Shown piece by piece: positions 1 through 8,904 of a stretch of 64,000 nt of DNA. Each line of letters starts with the position of its first letter. Position 1 is the first letter of the stretch. Source of the stretch: Nitrosococcus wardiae (GTDB lineage: Bacteria; Pseudomonadota; Gammaproteobacteria; Nitrosococcales; Nitrosococcaceae). The notes beneath the pieces are model-generated. The model saw only the letters and a list, made by a program, of their open reading frames with translations. It made no database searches and had not been told where the DNA came from. The position numbers and the translations under genes are program-made. Location: NCBI RefSeq assembly GCF_004421105.1, contig NZ_CP038033.1, positions 701,659 to 765,658 of the forward strand. Direction: 5' to 3'.

Positions 1-692
1 CATTCACGTATTTGCCTAAGATGATTATCTTCTTCCGCGAGTGCTGTGCGGAAGTCAATTACCATCTCATCAAGCCCCATTTTATCGGCTAGTTGGATGA
101 GAAGCTCCCAGCCAGCATGATCGACCAATTCAGCAGTGAGGATGGCTTCCATGGATTGAGCCACAGAGGTACGTGGATCACTGATCACCTGGAGCACCCC
201 CATGGAAGCTACGGCACTAACATCAGCGCCAGGAGTCTGAGCAGTAGGATCAGCCCCTAAAGACTCTAGCGCTCGTGCCACTATTTTAAAGTGGCGTTCC
301 TCCTCATCTCTAAAACGCCTAAGGGTATCTATAGAAAGTTGGGAATCTGCCTGGACCGCCTGGCACTTGGTTATAAGGTATTCATAAAGACGGGCGCCTG
401 TGCGCTCAAAAGCTAACCGTTCACCTAGCTTATCAATTAGGACTTCGGGATTCTCTCCAGAAAGCTTATCAAGAAGGGCTTGGGCAGCTCCTTTCAAAGT
501 GCCCGGAGGCGGAACGGAACCTACCGGACTAGATTCCTTGATATAGGCGCTTTCCACAGAGGTGAACATAGCTTTATCTCCCGCAGAACTTGGAGGCATC
601 TTCTGCGCGGCATCAATGATAGCTTGGCTATCCATAGGAGACATTGCGATTCCGGTTTTATTTTTTGTCGTCATTTTAACTGAACGTTCCAT
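1..692 (-). CDS. Ferritin-like diiron protein, C-terminus beyond window edge
   Basis: This reading frame starts at ATG 692 and is still open at base 1, so the C-terminus is missing. The start is supported by an AAGGAG ribosome binding site seven bases upstream. The visible ~230 residues contain four helix-like segments with the ferritin-like metal pattern: a Glu in ERTGARLYEY, EEERH in the second helix, a Glu in AELVDHAGWE in the third, and EEDNH in the fourth. That E / ExxH / E / ExxH arrangement is the diiron four-helix signature. The first ~60 residues are Pro/Ser/Gly-rich and look disordered. The gene lies 28 bases downstream of another ferritin-like gene on the same strand, so the two are probably co-transcribed. 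A role in iron, manganese or oxidant handling is inferred from the fold only; the substrate is unknown. Confidence 0.8.
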   Translation of the reverse strand, partial: MERSVKMTTKNKTGIAMSPMDSQAIIDAAQKMPPSSAGDKAMFTSVESAYIKESSPVGSVPPPGTLKGAAQALLDKLSGENPEVLIDKLGERLAFERTGARLYEYLITKCQAVQADSQLSIDTLRRFRDEEERHFKIVARALESLGADPTAQTPGADVSAVASMGVLQVISDPRTSVAQSMEAILTAELVDHAGWELLIQLADKMGLDEMVIDFRTALAEEDNHLRQIRE

Positions 693-720
693 TATTCAAC
701 TCCTTCTTTACTTTCCATGG

Positions 721-1884
721 CTAAGCAATTTTGCGATTCAATTCAGTTCCGGGGGACCATTGGTATCCCGCCGCAGCGGTCTGAGAAGGTGAACCTTCTG
801 AGTTCAGTTGCTGCCGCTGCCCCAGGGATGCCTGCCCTTCTTGAGTATGGTCGACGAATTGAGTACCTAAGGCCCGCAAGTTTACTTCTTGGCTGAGCAC
901 TTCCCGGACGAATTCACGATTACTCTTAAAAGGGATCGGCTCGGGAAGCGTATCTGAAATAACTTCCGTGGGATCCCTCTTTTCATATTTTTTAAACAGC
1001 TCAGCCACATAATTCAACTGTCCAAGCTCATAATCGAGAAACCGTTCCCAAATCGCTTTAATGCGAGGGTTAGTTTCCTGCTCCATACAGCTATAGTAGT
1101 TATAAGCCTCCGTTGCTTCATGTAAAAGCCATTTTTCGAGCCATGTTTCATAAGGGTCAATGATTGACTCATACTGAGTGACATGTTGCTCCTCAATGGA
1201 AGCAATTTCAGCATATAATTGCCGAGCAAGGGGATCAGCGTACATCGGGCCTACATTGGCGTAAAAATCATGTGTCTGGTATTCGGCAGCCATAATGGTT
1301 GTTGCATGTAGCTTGGTAATTGCAGAAGCTTTGGCACGATCATAGTGATCCCGAACATCATCCTCCGGTGCCCGATGTTCGTCCACTGTGGGGCGACCTG
1401 GAAGGATATCGGTATGAGATTGCAGAATATTATTCGCATCCTTACCTTCCAGTCGATCAAGCAGCGCTGCATAACGATAAAGATGATCAAAGTCTTCCAG
1501 TAGCCCGAAACGGTAGACCTGAGCAAGATAAGGATCAGGTTCATTTTGTGCCACTGCGGCCGTGACCTCAATAGCCACCTGCTCATAACCAATGGTCGTT
1601 TCTAAAGGGGAATGATCTGAAGAGATAAGCCAATTAATGGTAGTTTGCTGGTGCTGTTCAACACGCCTGACTTTTGCTAACGGCACCTGAAGCTCTTTAT
1701 TCATCCTCGCACAAAGATGTTGAAAGCGGATTGCTTCTACTTCAAGGCCATTCATGAGGATAATTCTTACTCGCGTGAAGGCATCATCATCGAGTTTACT
1801 TATAGGCTGTTGTACCATATCTTTCCATGTAAACCGCTGCTTATCGAGCGGAGTTCCTTTGGAATCAAATAACTTTACGCCCAT
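721..1884 (-). CDS. Ferritin-like/rubrerythrin-type protein, 387 aa
   Basis: A largely helical protein without signal peptide or membrane segments. Candidate metal ligands are Glu in GYEQ (about residue 101), EDFDH (130-134), Glu in AAEYQ (about 191) and EEQH (231-234), which is the E / ExxxH / E / ExxH style of a ferritin-like bundle. A further Glu-rich helix pair follows (LHEATEAYNYY at about 253, YELGQL at about 285). At 387 residues it is roughly twice the length of a plain ferritin-like domain, so a second degenerate bundle may be present. The C-terminal ~40 residues are Gln/Ser-rich and probably unstructured. It is the promoter-proximal gene of a pair with the ferritin-like gene ending at the left edge. 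A diiron oxidase or storage role is inference; it could equally be a structural, manganese-catalase-like relative. Confidence 0.75.
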   Translation of the reverse strand: MGVKLFDSKGTPLDKQRFTWKDMVQQPISKLDDDAFTRVRIILMNGLEVEAIRFQHLCARMNKELQVPLAKVRRVEQHQQTTINWLISSDHSPLETTIGYEQVAIEVTAAVAQNEPDPYLAQVYRFGLLEDFDHLYRYAALLDRLEGKDANNILQSHTDILPGRPTVDEHRAPEDDVRDHYDRAKASAITKLHATTIMAAEYQTHDFYANVGPMYADPLARQLYAEIASIEEQHVTQYESIIDPYETWLEKWLLHEATEAYNYYSCMEQETNPRIKAIWERFLDYELGQLNYVAELFKKYEKRDPTEVISDTLPEPIPFKSNREFVREVLSQEVNLRALGTQFVDHTQEGQASLGQRQQLNSEGSPSQTAAAGYQWSPGTELNRKIA

Positions 1885-2310
1885 GATTTCTCTTCTCCTT
1901 AAGGTAATAGGTCCGTCAACAAAAATACATTTCGCTCGCCTTGTAAGATAGCCTGCAAGACTCTTGCCCTTTTATGATTTGTCTTATGCATCAGGTGCGT
2001 AAAAATAGCTATCCAGCAGAAATAGGACTGGGTTCTATTTAGCAATGGAAAAAGAGCAGTTTACAGCTATCTATGCTGTAAAAATTACAAATTGGTATAA
2101 GTTAAAAAGTTAAAACAAGAGTAAACTTGTCATAAACACAATAATCAATAGCTTGTTGGTGCTTAGGGAAGGATTCATTAACTTATTGTTAATGAATTAA
2201 TCAAATTAAATTATTGACTTGTTCATATTAAAAAAACCTAAGTTATTGTACAAATTACAATCTTCTTTTCTCTCGCTAAAAATCAGCCCATTGTTATATA
2301 GCGGTTTCCA
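1885..2310. other. AT-rich intergenic region upstream of the ferritin-like pair
   Basis: No reading frame here resembles a protein. The stretch is strongly AT-rich, especially 2080-2280, and separates two divergently transcribed genes. It must contain the promoters for the ferritin-like operon (leftward) and possibly for the alpha/beta hydrolase (rightward), but I cannot assign -35/-10 boxes with confidence. Confidence 0.5.
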
Positions 2311-2522
2311 TTTAGATGGAACTTCATCGGGCTTGGGGTCAGCGTGACCAGACTGTCGGCGGCAAGGGTGAGCCGGGACCGGGGGTTCGGTGGACCTACG
2401 TAGACCGGTGAACGCCCGTCCCAGGCAGGAAAGCCTGGCGTGGTAAGCCGATGTCGAGCTTCCAGGGACGGTTTGACAGCGTGTCTGGTCACGCCTTTCC
2501 CAAGCGCCTTAGGTCTCATTTA
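2311..2522 (+). repeat. Structured dispersed repeat, copy 1 (possible tnpB-type right end)
   Basis: A GC-rich island in AT-rich DNA that shares about 135-170 bases with 42686-42862. It has nested inverted repeats: gcgtgaccagac pairs with gtctggtcacgc near the ends, ccgtccca pairs with the later gggacgg, and ccaggcaggaaagcctgg is a hairpin. On the + strand one frame stays open from about 2323 and ends at TGA 2408-2410 with residues RWTYVDR; copy 2 ends the same way (RWTHADR then TGA), after which only structure is conserved. A coding tail followed by a structured 3' region is how IS200/IS605-family tnpB genes run into their right end and guide RNA. That identification is inference; a MITE with imperfect terminal inverted repeats is the alternative. 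Confidence 0.6.
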
Positions 2523-2668
2523 TAAGCCTTAAATTTACAACTGCGATCCGGGAACGTGATATAGCATTTACTTCTGTAATTGAAAAAATTTATTTTCCAG
2601 AGTGACTAAATGAACTTAAATTAAGGATAAAGCACATACCATGGCTAGAAACTTGATGAGATAATGGT

Positions 2669-3474
2669 GTGAAAAATTTTAACCCACAGTCAGATGAAGA
2701 GGCAGTACAGAACCGCCTAGAGAATCTCAAAAAAAAATTTGTGAGCCGCTGGGTTGAGATTAATAATTTGCTAGTCCATGCCCGAGTTAACACGGAGCGA
2801 GGGCCAGGTGATGCTCTGCCGGTAGTACTTGTTCATGGCTTAGGACTTTCCAGCACTTATCTACTCCCTACTGCGGCCGAACTGGCCCGTAACCACCATG
2901 TTTATGCGCCCGATCTTCCTGGTTTTGGTCTCAGTGCTAAACCACGGCATATTCTTGACGTACAGGAATTGGGAGATGCACTTGCGGCTTGGATAGAGGC
3001 GTTCGGTCTAGAACAGGTAGCATTGCTCGGCAATTCCTTCGGCTGTCAGATCATCATTGAATGCATAGCACGCCACCCAGAGAAAATAGCACGAGCCGTT
3101 TTGCAAGGACCTACCACGCCACCCTCTGAGCGGAGTTGGTTTTGGCAATTTGTGCGCTGGCAGCAAAATTCTAATCCTAAGCCAATGGGTGAAATTGCCA
3201 AGCAGGATTACCGTGCCTGCGGTATTTACCGCCTACTACGGACTTTCCAATATTCTATCCGCCATCGTCCGGAGGATCTTCTCTCCCAGATCCATATACC
3301 AGTGCTCGTGTACGGGGCAGTAACGATCTTATTTGCCGCCCTGAATGGGCTGAAAAGATTGTGTGCCGACTACCGAAGGGGCGAAAAGTCGTCATCCCAA
3401 GCGTACAGCACACTCTTGTATGGACCGCCCCGCGTCAATTGGCAAGAGTATGTCGGCCATTTCTGGCAAAGTAA
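2669..3474 (+). pseudogene. Alpha/beta hydrolase, frameshifted near 3310
   Basis: Residues 50-210 form a typical alpha/beta-hydrolase core: the oxyanion segment VLVHGLG, the strand VYAPDLPGFGLS, and the nucleophile elbow LLGNSFGCQ (GxSxG, nucleophile Ser). After PVLV (about 3310) the frame changes. The uninterrupted frame gives an implausible basic tail to 3580, whereas the +1 frame continues with RGSNDLICRPEWAEKIV and VIPSVQHTLVW, which supply the acidic residue and the catalytic His, and it stops at TAA 3472-3474. One missing base around 3308-3312 explains this; the restored protein would be about 269 residues, normal for the family. The start is GTG 2669. The substrate cannot be told. The lesion may be real inactivation or a sequence error. 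Confidence 0.8.
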
Positions 3475-3659
3475 AAAAAAAGCAAAAATAATATCCTTAA
3501 AATACGATTTAGCATGCGCCAGTGTTCTTTTCTGTTTCACTAAGCTACGCAAACCTTGTTCCTTTCCGAGATTACAATAATTGCAGATGGAATAAAGCAA
3601 ACTACAATTAAAAGTCATGGGTAATGTGTCTTAAACATAGCAATAGGGAGTAAGGAAAC

Positions 3660-4139
3660 ATGGCAAACACTCAGATGCCGCAACAGGAAGGAGTCAAGAG
3701 CACTGCAGCTATTGGCGGGCATCCTGTTCATCCTATGTTGATCCCCTTTCCAATCGCTTTTCTAGTGGGTGCCTTATTGACTGATCTAACCTACTTGGGG
3801 ACAACCGATTTCTTCTGGGCTAGAGCCTCACTCTGGTTAATCGCTGCCGGTTTTATCAGTGGAGCGCTAGCTGCTGTTTTTGGGCTAACCGATTTTATGA
3901 CTATTCCAAGAGTCCGTGAGCACAATATCGCTTGGATCCACTTTCTCGGTAATGCTACCGTGTTGCTGCTAGCGCTGATTAATTGGTTGCTGCGCCTAGG
4001 CGAGCCGGTCGCGAGCATTCTACCTTGGGGGTTACTGCTCTCAGCCCTCACTACAGTTATTTTACTGGTGACGGGTTGGTATGGGGGCGAATTAGCCTAT
4101 CGTCATAAAATTGGCGTGGTCGACCACGAATCTCAGTAA
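3660..4139 (+). CDS. DUF2231 family inner-membrane protein
   Basis: A 159-residue protein with the DUF2231 hallmark GGHPVHPMLIPFP at residues 19-31, followed by four predicted membrane helices (about 29-47, 58-78, 91-110, 118-138). The HPxHPML motif with adjacent helices is the only strongly conserved feature of the family and its histidines might bind metal or heme, but the function is not established. It stands alone, with a good hairpin terminator directly downstream, so it is probably monocistronic. The start ATG 3660 follows a GGGAGTAAGG stretch that can serve as a ribosome binding site. Confidence 0.85.
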   Translation: MANTQMPQQEGVKSTAAIGGHPVHPMLIPFPIAFLVGALLTDLTYLGTTDFFWARASLWLIAAGFISGALAAVFGLTDFMTIPRVREHNIAWIHFLGNATVLLLALINWLLRLGEPVASILPWGLLLSALTTVILLVTGWYGGELAYRHKIGVVDHESQ

Positions 4140-4146
4140 GAAAAAC

Positions 4147-4195
4147 GTGACCCTATCCCAGGGTTGGAATAGGGTCACTATATCTTATTTTTCCT
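4147..4195 (+). terminator. Rho-independent terminator after the DUF2231 gene
   Basis: A perfect 10-bp stem (gtgaccctat at 4147-4156 with atagggtcac at 4169-4178) and a 12-base loop, followed by a T-rich stretch (tatatcttattttt). It begins eight bases after the stop codon of the upstream gene. Confidence 0.8.
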
Positions 4196-4346
4196 ATTTT
4201 ATTCCTAAATAAGAAATTCTTTTGTATGCTAATTTTCGCCCTTGACACTTAAAATTATCCAGACTAGTTTTAAATTTTAAAGTGTATATTTATATGGCTT
4301 TTACCAAAGGTTAGAGTTGAAAACTAATCAATTCGGAGTAACAACA

Positions 4347-4547
4347 ATGTATGGGTGGGCAACAATAATTTTTCTGAGCTTGGCATTAGTGGCAGCTATC
4401 CTCCGTTTTATGGGCATAGCATGGGTCACTTTAGAGATTGTCTGGATTTTATTTATCATTGGATTTATTTTGTTGGTAATATTTTTAATCATGCGCCGAG
4501 CATCTTCTGCTGCTCAAGATCAGGAGTACCGAGACAAACCCCGATAG
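4347..4547 (+). CDS. Small DUF1328-like membrane protein, 66 aa
   Basis: A short protein with two hydrophobic helices (about residues 3-22 and 26-46) and a short charged, Gln/Asp-rich tail. The beginning (MYGWATIIFLSLALVAAILRF) resembles DUF1328/YtjA-type small stress-associated membrane proteins, which likewise have Trp-Ala near the N-terminus and a glycine-containing loop between two helices. I chose ATG 4347 because GGAG lies nine bases upstream; an in-frame TTG at 4317 has no such support. No partner gene is adjacent and the function is unknown. Confidence 0.7.
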   Translation: MYGWATIIFLSLALVAAILRFMGIAWVTLEIVWILFIIGFILLVIFLIMRRASSAAQDQEYRDKPR

Positions 4548-5010
4548 CTTAAAAATTAAGACCCTCATATCATAATTTTTAAAATAGAGGACAGTAATAA
4601 ACTTTAAATTGCAATAAAGTTAGTATGCTTTCGCGCTGCGAAACTATATCTTTGAGAACATCTCTATACGATCTGCAACTAGCTTGCTACTGGCCTCTCT
4701 ATTAATAAGGTGCCAAAATTCCCATTTCTAACCTTTACTTTCACCTATTCCCCACTATAATCCGCGCTATATTAAAATATGACACTTAATTAAGTGCTCA
4801 ACGCATTGCCTCAAAATGAGAAATTAATGGCTACCGATGAGCAGGCAAAAATTTACCGGCTACCTTAGCAAATCTCACTTAATCAAGAATTACTAAACTG
4901 CTAAAGTAAGTACCTATGAATGAGGTGTTTTAGGAGCGAGGGAGTAGGATAGGCTAATTAAGCGCTTGACCAGCGAAAAGAAACAACCCCTTGTCTAAAG
5001 ATAGGAAAGA
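4548..5010. other. Intergenic region without recognisable gene
   Basis: About 460 bases with no supportable reading frame on either strand. The only feature I note is ggtgttttaggagcgag at 4924-4940, an exact 17-base copy of a segment in the structured leader upstream of the DUF389 gene (26592-26608). A short tttcgc/gcgaaa hairpin near 4630 looks incidental. Confidence 0.5.
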
Positions 5011-5048
5011 CCCCCACCCTTTTTTAGGGATAAACACAAGGGTGGGGG
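5011..5048 (-). terminator. Hairpin terminator downstream of hemE
   Basis: An 11-bp perfect stem (cccccaccctt at 5011-5021 with aagggtggggg at 5038-5048) lies 12 bases past the hemE stop codon. Read on the minus strand it is followed by tctttcctatc, a modest T-rich tract. Confidence 0.7.
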
Positions 5049-5060
5049 AATAGCACTGGC

Positions 5061-6134
5061 TTATTCCTCTTCAGTATGATAGGGCCTGCTGAACTTATGG
5101 ACCGTATCCACCAGAACAGCCACTTTTTCAGGATCTACATTGGGATGGATACCATGGCCCAGATTGAAAACATGACCACTGCCGCTTCCGTAGGCTTTAA
5201 GAATCTCATCAACCTCCTGGCGTACCCGGGCAGTTGAAGCATAAAGCACGCAAGGGTCCATATTCCCTTGCAAAGCCACTCGTTTTCCCACCTGCACTCG
5301 AGCTTTGGCAAGATCCACGGTCCAATCGACTCCTAAAGCATCGCAGCCCGTATCGGCCATTGTTTCTAACCAAAGCCCTCCCCCTTTGGTGAATAAAATC
5401 ACCGGTACCTGACGACCTTCATTTTTTCGCACTAGGCCTTCTACGATCCGGGCCATGTAAGAGAGGGAGAAGTCCCGGTAATCTCGGTGACTTAACGCTC
5501 CGCCCCAAGTATCGAAGACCATCACCGCCTGGGCCCCTGCGGCTATTTGGGCATTGAGATAGGCGGTGACAGCGCGGGCAAGAACCTCTAACAAGCGGTG
5601 CATGACCTGAGGCTGATCAAACATCAGTCCCTTGATCAGGGCGAAATCCTTACTTGAGCCCCCTTCCACCATATAGCAGGCCAGGGTCCAGGGGCTTCCA
5701 GAAAAGCCGATCAGAGGCACGCGGCCATCCAACTCCCTGCGGGTTAACCGGAGGGCATCCATGACATAACGCAACTCGGTTTCCGGATCCGGGATCCCCA
5801 GAGCCGCCACCTGGCTTTCAGTTCTAACGGGTCGCTCAAAACAAGGTCCTTCACCCTTGGAGAAATACAAACCCAGCCCCATGGCATCGGGAATGGTGAG
5901 GATATCGGAAAAAATAATGGCAGCATCCAGATCAAAGCGCTGCAGAGGCTGCAGAGTCACTTTACAAGCCAGCTCCGGCGTTGAGCACAAAGTCAAAAAG
6001 TCCCTGGCTTTAGCACGTACCTCCCGATACTCCGGAAGATAACGTCCCGCTTGGCGCATGATCCAAATGGGGGTTCGGTCCACTGGCTGCCGTAACAATG
6101 CCCGCAGTAAACGATCATTTTTTAGTGCAGCCAT
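5061..6134 (-). CDS. hemE: Uroporphyrinogen decarboxylase
   Basis: A 357-residue cytoplasmic enzyme that decarboxylates the four acetate side chains of uroporphyrinogen III to give coproporphyrinogen III in heme synthesis. The N-terminal signature [18 protein letters not shown] (residues 20-37) carries the arginines that bind substrate carboxylates. [14 protein letters not shown] (about 75-88) contains the catalytic Asp, and a conserved [16 protein letters not shown] segment and the C-terminal NLGHGIHP follow. Length and motifs are normal. It appears monocistronic, with its own terminator downstream. The start ATG 6134 matches the family N-terminus, although no strong ribosome binding site is visible. 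Confidence 0.97.
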   Translation of the reverse strand: MAALKNDRLLRALLRQPVDRTPIWIMRQAGRYLPEYREVRAKARDFLTLCSTPELACKVTLQPLQRFDLDAAIIFSDILTIPDAMGLGLYFSKGEGPCFERPVRTESQVAALGIPDPETELRYVMDALRLTRRELDGRVPLIGFSGSPWTLACYMVEGGSSKDFALIKGLMFDQPQVMHRLLEVLARAVTAYLNAQIAAGAQAVMVFDTWGGALSHRDYRDFSLSYMARIVEGLVRKNEGRQVPVILFTKGGGLWLETMADTGCDALGVDWTVDLAKARVQVGKRVALQGNMDPCVLYASTARVRQEVDEILKAYGSGSGHVFNLGHGIHPNVDPEKVAVLVDTVHKFSRPYHTEEE

Positions 6135-6214
6135 GGGAAAAAATCACCACATAAAAACAACACAATGGGACTCCTTGGGAGGTATCATCAATTGCTAAAA
6201 TTTTAGTCTTCCAA

Positions 6215-6379
6215 TTATACCCCAAGGTCATCCCTCTTGGCGCCCTCTCCAGCTTGGGCAGAACTAATCCGAACTTCAAAGGGCACCCCCAATGCCGTTA
6301 ACCGATCCAAGGTGGCTTGCATGACGGGCAGATCTGAGTCCGATCCCATTAATACGGAGACAAAAGAAGTGTTCGCCAA
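6215..6379 (-). pseudogene. purE: purE 5' fragment (N5-CAIR mutase remnant)
   Basis: A short frame from a possible TTG at 6379 to TAA at 6215-6217 encodes about 54 residues. It begins FVSVLMGSDSDLPVMQ and continues into a region ending FEVRISSAQ. This matches the PurE N-terminus, where the MGSDSD loop binds the ribotide phosphate and SAH(R) follows about 35 residues later. Here the homology stops at SSAQ: the SAHRTP motif is degraded and the remaining ~110 residues are absent. The piece sits between hemE and topA with no start codon of quality, so it is best read as a truncated relic; a complete purE is expected elsewhere in the genome. It is too short to be functional. Confidence 0.7.
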
Positions 6380-6437
6380 GCTTCTTCTGCTATAAAGACA
6401 CTCCTAGGTCTAAGTTAATTCGTAGTTTCTAAAGGCT

Positions 6438-8792
6438 TCACCCCTTAGCCTTTTTTCGGGCTCCGGCTTTACGACGCGCCCGCTTTGCGGGAGCTTCGTT
6501 AATAAGGGTTTGCGCCTGCTCCAAGCTAAGCTTCTCGGGTGCTTGGTCCTTGGGAACCCGGGCATTGCGTTCGCCATCGGTGACATAGGGTCCATAACGC
6601 CCATTGAGAATCTGGATTCCGCTATCAGGAAAGACCTTAATCACCCGATTGGCATCGGCCTGCTTCTTCTCCTGGATAAGCTCTAAGGCCCGCTCCAGAG
6701 CGATGGTATGGGGGTCCTCCCCCCGTAGAGAGACATATTTATTGTCATATTTTACATAAGGACCAAAACGCCCAATATTAACCCTAACCTTCTCGCCCTC
6801 AGGAGTAAAACCCAACTCTCGGGGTAACTCAAACAGAGCCAGCCCTTCTTCCAGGGTAATAGTATCCATTTTTTGTCCTGGCCGCAGACCCGCAAAACGG
6901 GGCTTTTCTTCATCCTCCTTAGAACCGATCTGGACATAGGGCCCATAACGTCCTATGCGCACCGATACCGGGCGGCCGCTTTTGGGATCAATACCCAATT
7001 CTCGGGCTTGGACTGCCTCTTCCCGACTGACGCTTTGTTCCTTTTCTTGTATCCGTCCCGAAAAGGGTTCCCAAAATTCCTCCAACACCGGAACCCAAAC
7101 CTTCTCTCCGCGGGAAATGGCATCAAGCTCATCCTCTAAACGAGCGGTGAAGTCGTAATCCACATAGGGGTTAAAGTGCTCTGTCAGAAAATGATTGACC
7201 ACACGCCCCACATCTGTGGGGTGGAAGCGCTTATTTTCCAATAAAGCATAGTTCCGCTGCTGGAGGGTGGAGATAATCGTCGCGTAAGTAGAAGGTCGGC
7301 CGATACCAAATTCCTCTAAGATCCGCACCAAGCTAGCTTCGGTATAGCGTGGTGGTGGCTCCGTGAAGTGTTGCTCCGGCCGTATCTGCACCAGCTCCAC
7401 CCTATCCCCCTCTTTCATGGGCGGCAATATCCGCTGTTCCTCTTCCGCTTTGGTATCATCCCGTCCTTCCTGATACACGGCCATAAAACCGGGATCAACC
7501 ACGGTTGAGCCTGTGGCTCGGAAAATGTTGCTGCCGACATTGTCCATTCCCTTCTCTGGAACCGATTTCCGAGTATCTAGATCCACCGCCACAGTCTCAA
7601 TGGTGGCATGAATCATCTGACAAGCGATGGTGCGACGCCAAATAAGCTGATAGAGCTTGAACTGTTCAGGCTTGAGGTGGGGTTTTAGCTCCTCTGGAGT
7701 TCGGTACACCGAGGTCGGGCGAATGGCTTCATGGGCCTCTTGGGCGTTCTTGGCCCGAGTTTTGAATGTCTTCGGCTTAGCCGGCAAACTCTTTTCACCA
7801 AAATGGCCTGTAATAAAATCTCGAAGCTCCTTCACCGCTTCATTGGCCAAATTGACCGAATCGGTCCGCATATAGGTAATAAGACCCACGGCACCATCTC
7901 CAATATCAACCCCTTCATAGAGCTGCTGGGCCACGCTCATGGTCCGTTTAGTAGAAAAGCCGAGCTTGCGGGAAGCTTCCTGCTGTAGCGTGGAAGTAAT
8001 AAATGGAGCTGCTGGATTACGGCGACGCTGCTTGCGCTCCACTTTAATCACCAGCAGCTCACCGCACGCCGTTTTAGTTAGTTGCTCCACAAGCGCCTGG
8101 GCCTGATCACCATTATCGATATCGAATTGACCCAGTTTGTTACCGTCCAAGTGGGTCAGTTTGGCAACAAAGGGTTGCTTAGCTGCCGCCACATCGGCCT
8201 CCAGGGTCCAATACTCCTGGATCTTAAAGGCTTCGATCTCTTTTTCCCGCTCGCAGATCAGGCGCAGTGCCGGACTTTGGACTCGCCCTGCAGACAGGCC
8301 GCGGCGGATCTTTTTCCACAGCAGCGGAGAGAGATTAAACCCAACCAGATAATCCAAGGCGCGCCGTGCTTGCTGGGCATTGACTAAATCCGAGGAAATG
8401 TCGCGAGGGTGAGCGATGGCCTCATTGACTGCCTGCTGAGTAATTTCATAGAACACCACTCGCTTAATGGTTTTATCCTCCAATGCTCCCCGCTCCTTAA
8501 GAAGCTCAAGAAGATGCCAGGAAATTGCTTCCCCTTCCCGATCGGGATCAGTCGCGAGAAGAAGGGCATCAGCCTTTTTCAATGACTTCGCAATGGCATC
8601 CACATGGCGGCTATTCTTTTCAATGACCTGGTACTTCATCGCGAACCCGTGCTCAGGGTCCACCGCACCCTCCTTGGGCATCAAATCTCGCACGTGCCCA
8701 TAGGACGCCATTACTTCAAAGTCTTTCCCTAAGTACTTCTTAATAGTCTTGGCCTTGGCTGGCGACTCCACAACAACCAGGTTTTTACTCAT
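6438..8792 (-). CDS. topA: DNA topoisomerase I (type IA)
   Basis: A 784-residue enzyme that relaxes negative supercoils through a transient 5'-phosphotyrosine link. The N-terminal Toprim domain shows LVVVESPAKAKTI and the acidic ATDPDREGEAI motif. The catalytic Tyr is in GLITYMRTDS (about residue 305), and the central domain contains FGIGRPSTYA. Instead of the Cys4 zinc fingers of the E. coli enzyme, the C-terminus has three tandem repeats around GRYGPYVQIG, GRFGPYVKYD and GRYGPYVTDG (residues ~580-760) and a Lys/Arg-rich tail (AKRARRKAGARKKAKG). The tail probably binds DNA nonspecifically. AGGGGA precedes ATG 8792. Confidence 0.97.
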   Translation of the reverse strand: MSKNLVVVESPAKAKTIKKYLGKDFEVMASYGHVRDLMPKEGAVDPEHGFAMKYQVIEKNSRHVDAIAKSLKKADALLLATDPDREGEAISWHLLELLKERGALEDKTIKRVVFYEITQQAVNEAIAHPRDISSDLVNAQQARRALDYLVGFNLSPLLWKKIRRGLSAGRVQSPALRLICEREKEIEAFKIQEYWTLEADVAAAKQPFVAKLTHLDGNKLGQFDIDNGDQAQALVEQLTKTACGELLVIKVERKQRRRNPAAPFITSTLQQEASRKLGFSTKRTMSVAQQLYEGVDIGDGAVGLITYMRTDSVNLANEAVKELRDFITGHFGEKSLPAKPKTFKTRAKNAQEAHEAIRPTSVYRTPEELKPHLKPEQFKLYQLIWRRTIACQMIHATIETVAVDLDTRKSVPEKGMDNVGSNIFRATGSTVVDPGFMAVYQEGRDDTKAEEEQRILPPMKEGDRVELVQIRPEQHFTEPPPRYTEASLVRILEEFGIGRPSTYATIISTLQQRNYALLENKRFHPTDVGRVVNHFLTEHFNPYVDYDFTARLEDELDAISRGEKVWVPVLEEFWEPFSGRIQEKEQSVSREEAVQARELGIDPKSGRPVSVRIGRYGPYVQIGSKEDEEKPRFAGLRPGQKMDTITLEEGLALFELPRELGFTPEGEKVRVNIGRFGPYVKYDNKYVSLRGEDPHTIALERALELIQEKKQADANRVIKVFPDSGIQILNGRYGPYVTDGERNARVPKDQAPEKLSLEQAQTLINEAPAKRARRKAGARKKAKG

Positions 8793-8815
8793 TGACTATC
8801 CCCTGAAAACTCAAA

Positions 8816-8832
8816 GCCCGCGAAACGCGGGC
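8816..8832 (-). terminator. GC-rich hairpin between smg and topA
   Basis: The stem gcccgcg (8816-8822) pairs with cgcgggc (8826-8832) around a three-base loop. Read on the minus strand it is followed by tttgagtttt, so it could weakly terminate the dprA-smg transcript before topA. The T tract is interrupted, so this is tentative. Confidence 0.45.
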
Positions 8833-8904
8833 ATCAAGTAAACTCATAAGGTGAGCAGGTGAAATCCTACCCACGCTCGGCACGGGGCCAAGCAACCCCA
8901 CGCA

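Noticed and set aside
2283-2519. 78-codon reading frame on the minus strand
   Set aside because: It lies inside the structured repeat and parallels a similar frame at the second copy only because both are the same element. It has no homology that I recognise and no ribosome binding site.
4625-4645. Short tttcgc/gcgaaa hairpin
   Set aside because: A 6-bp stem in AT-rich DNA with no T tract and no gene ending there; probably chance.
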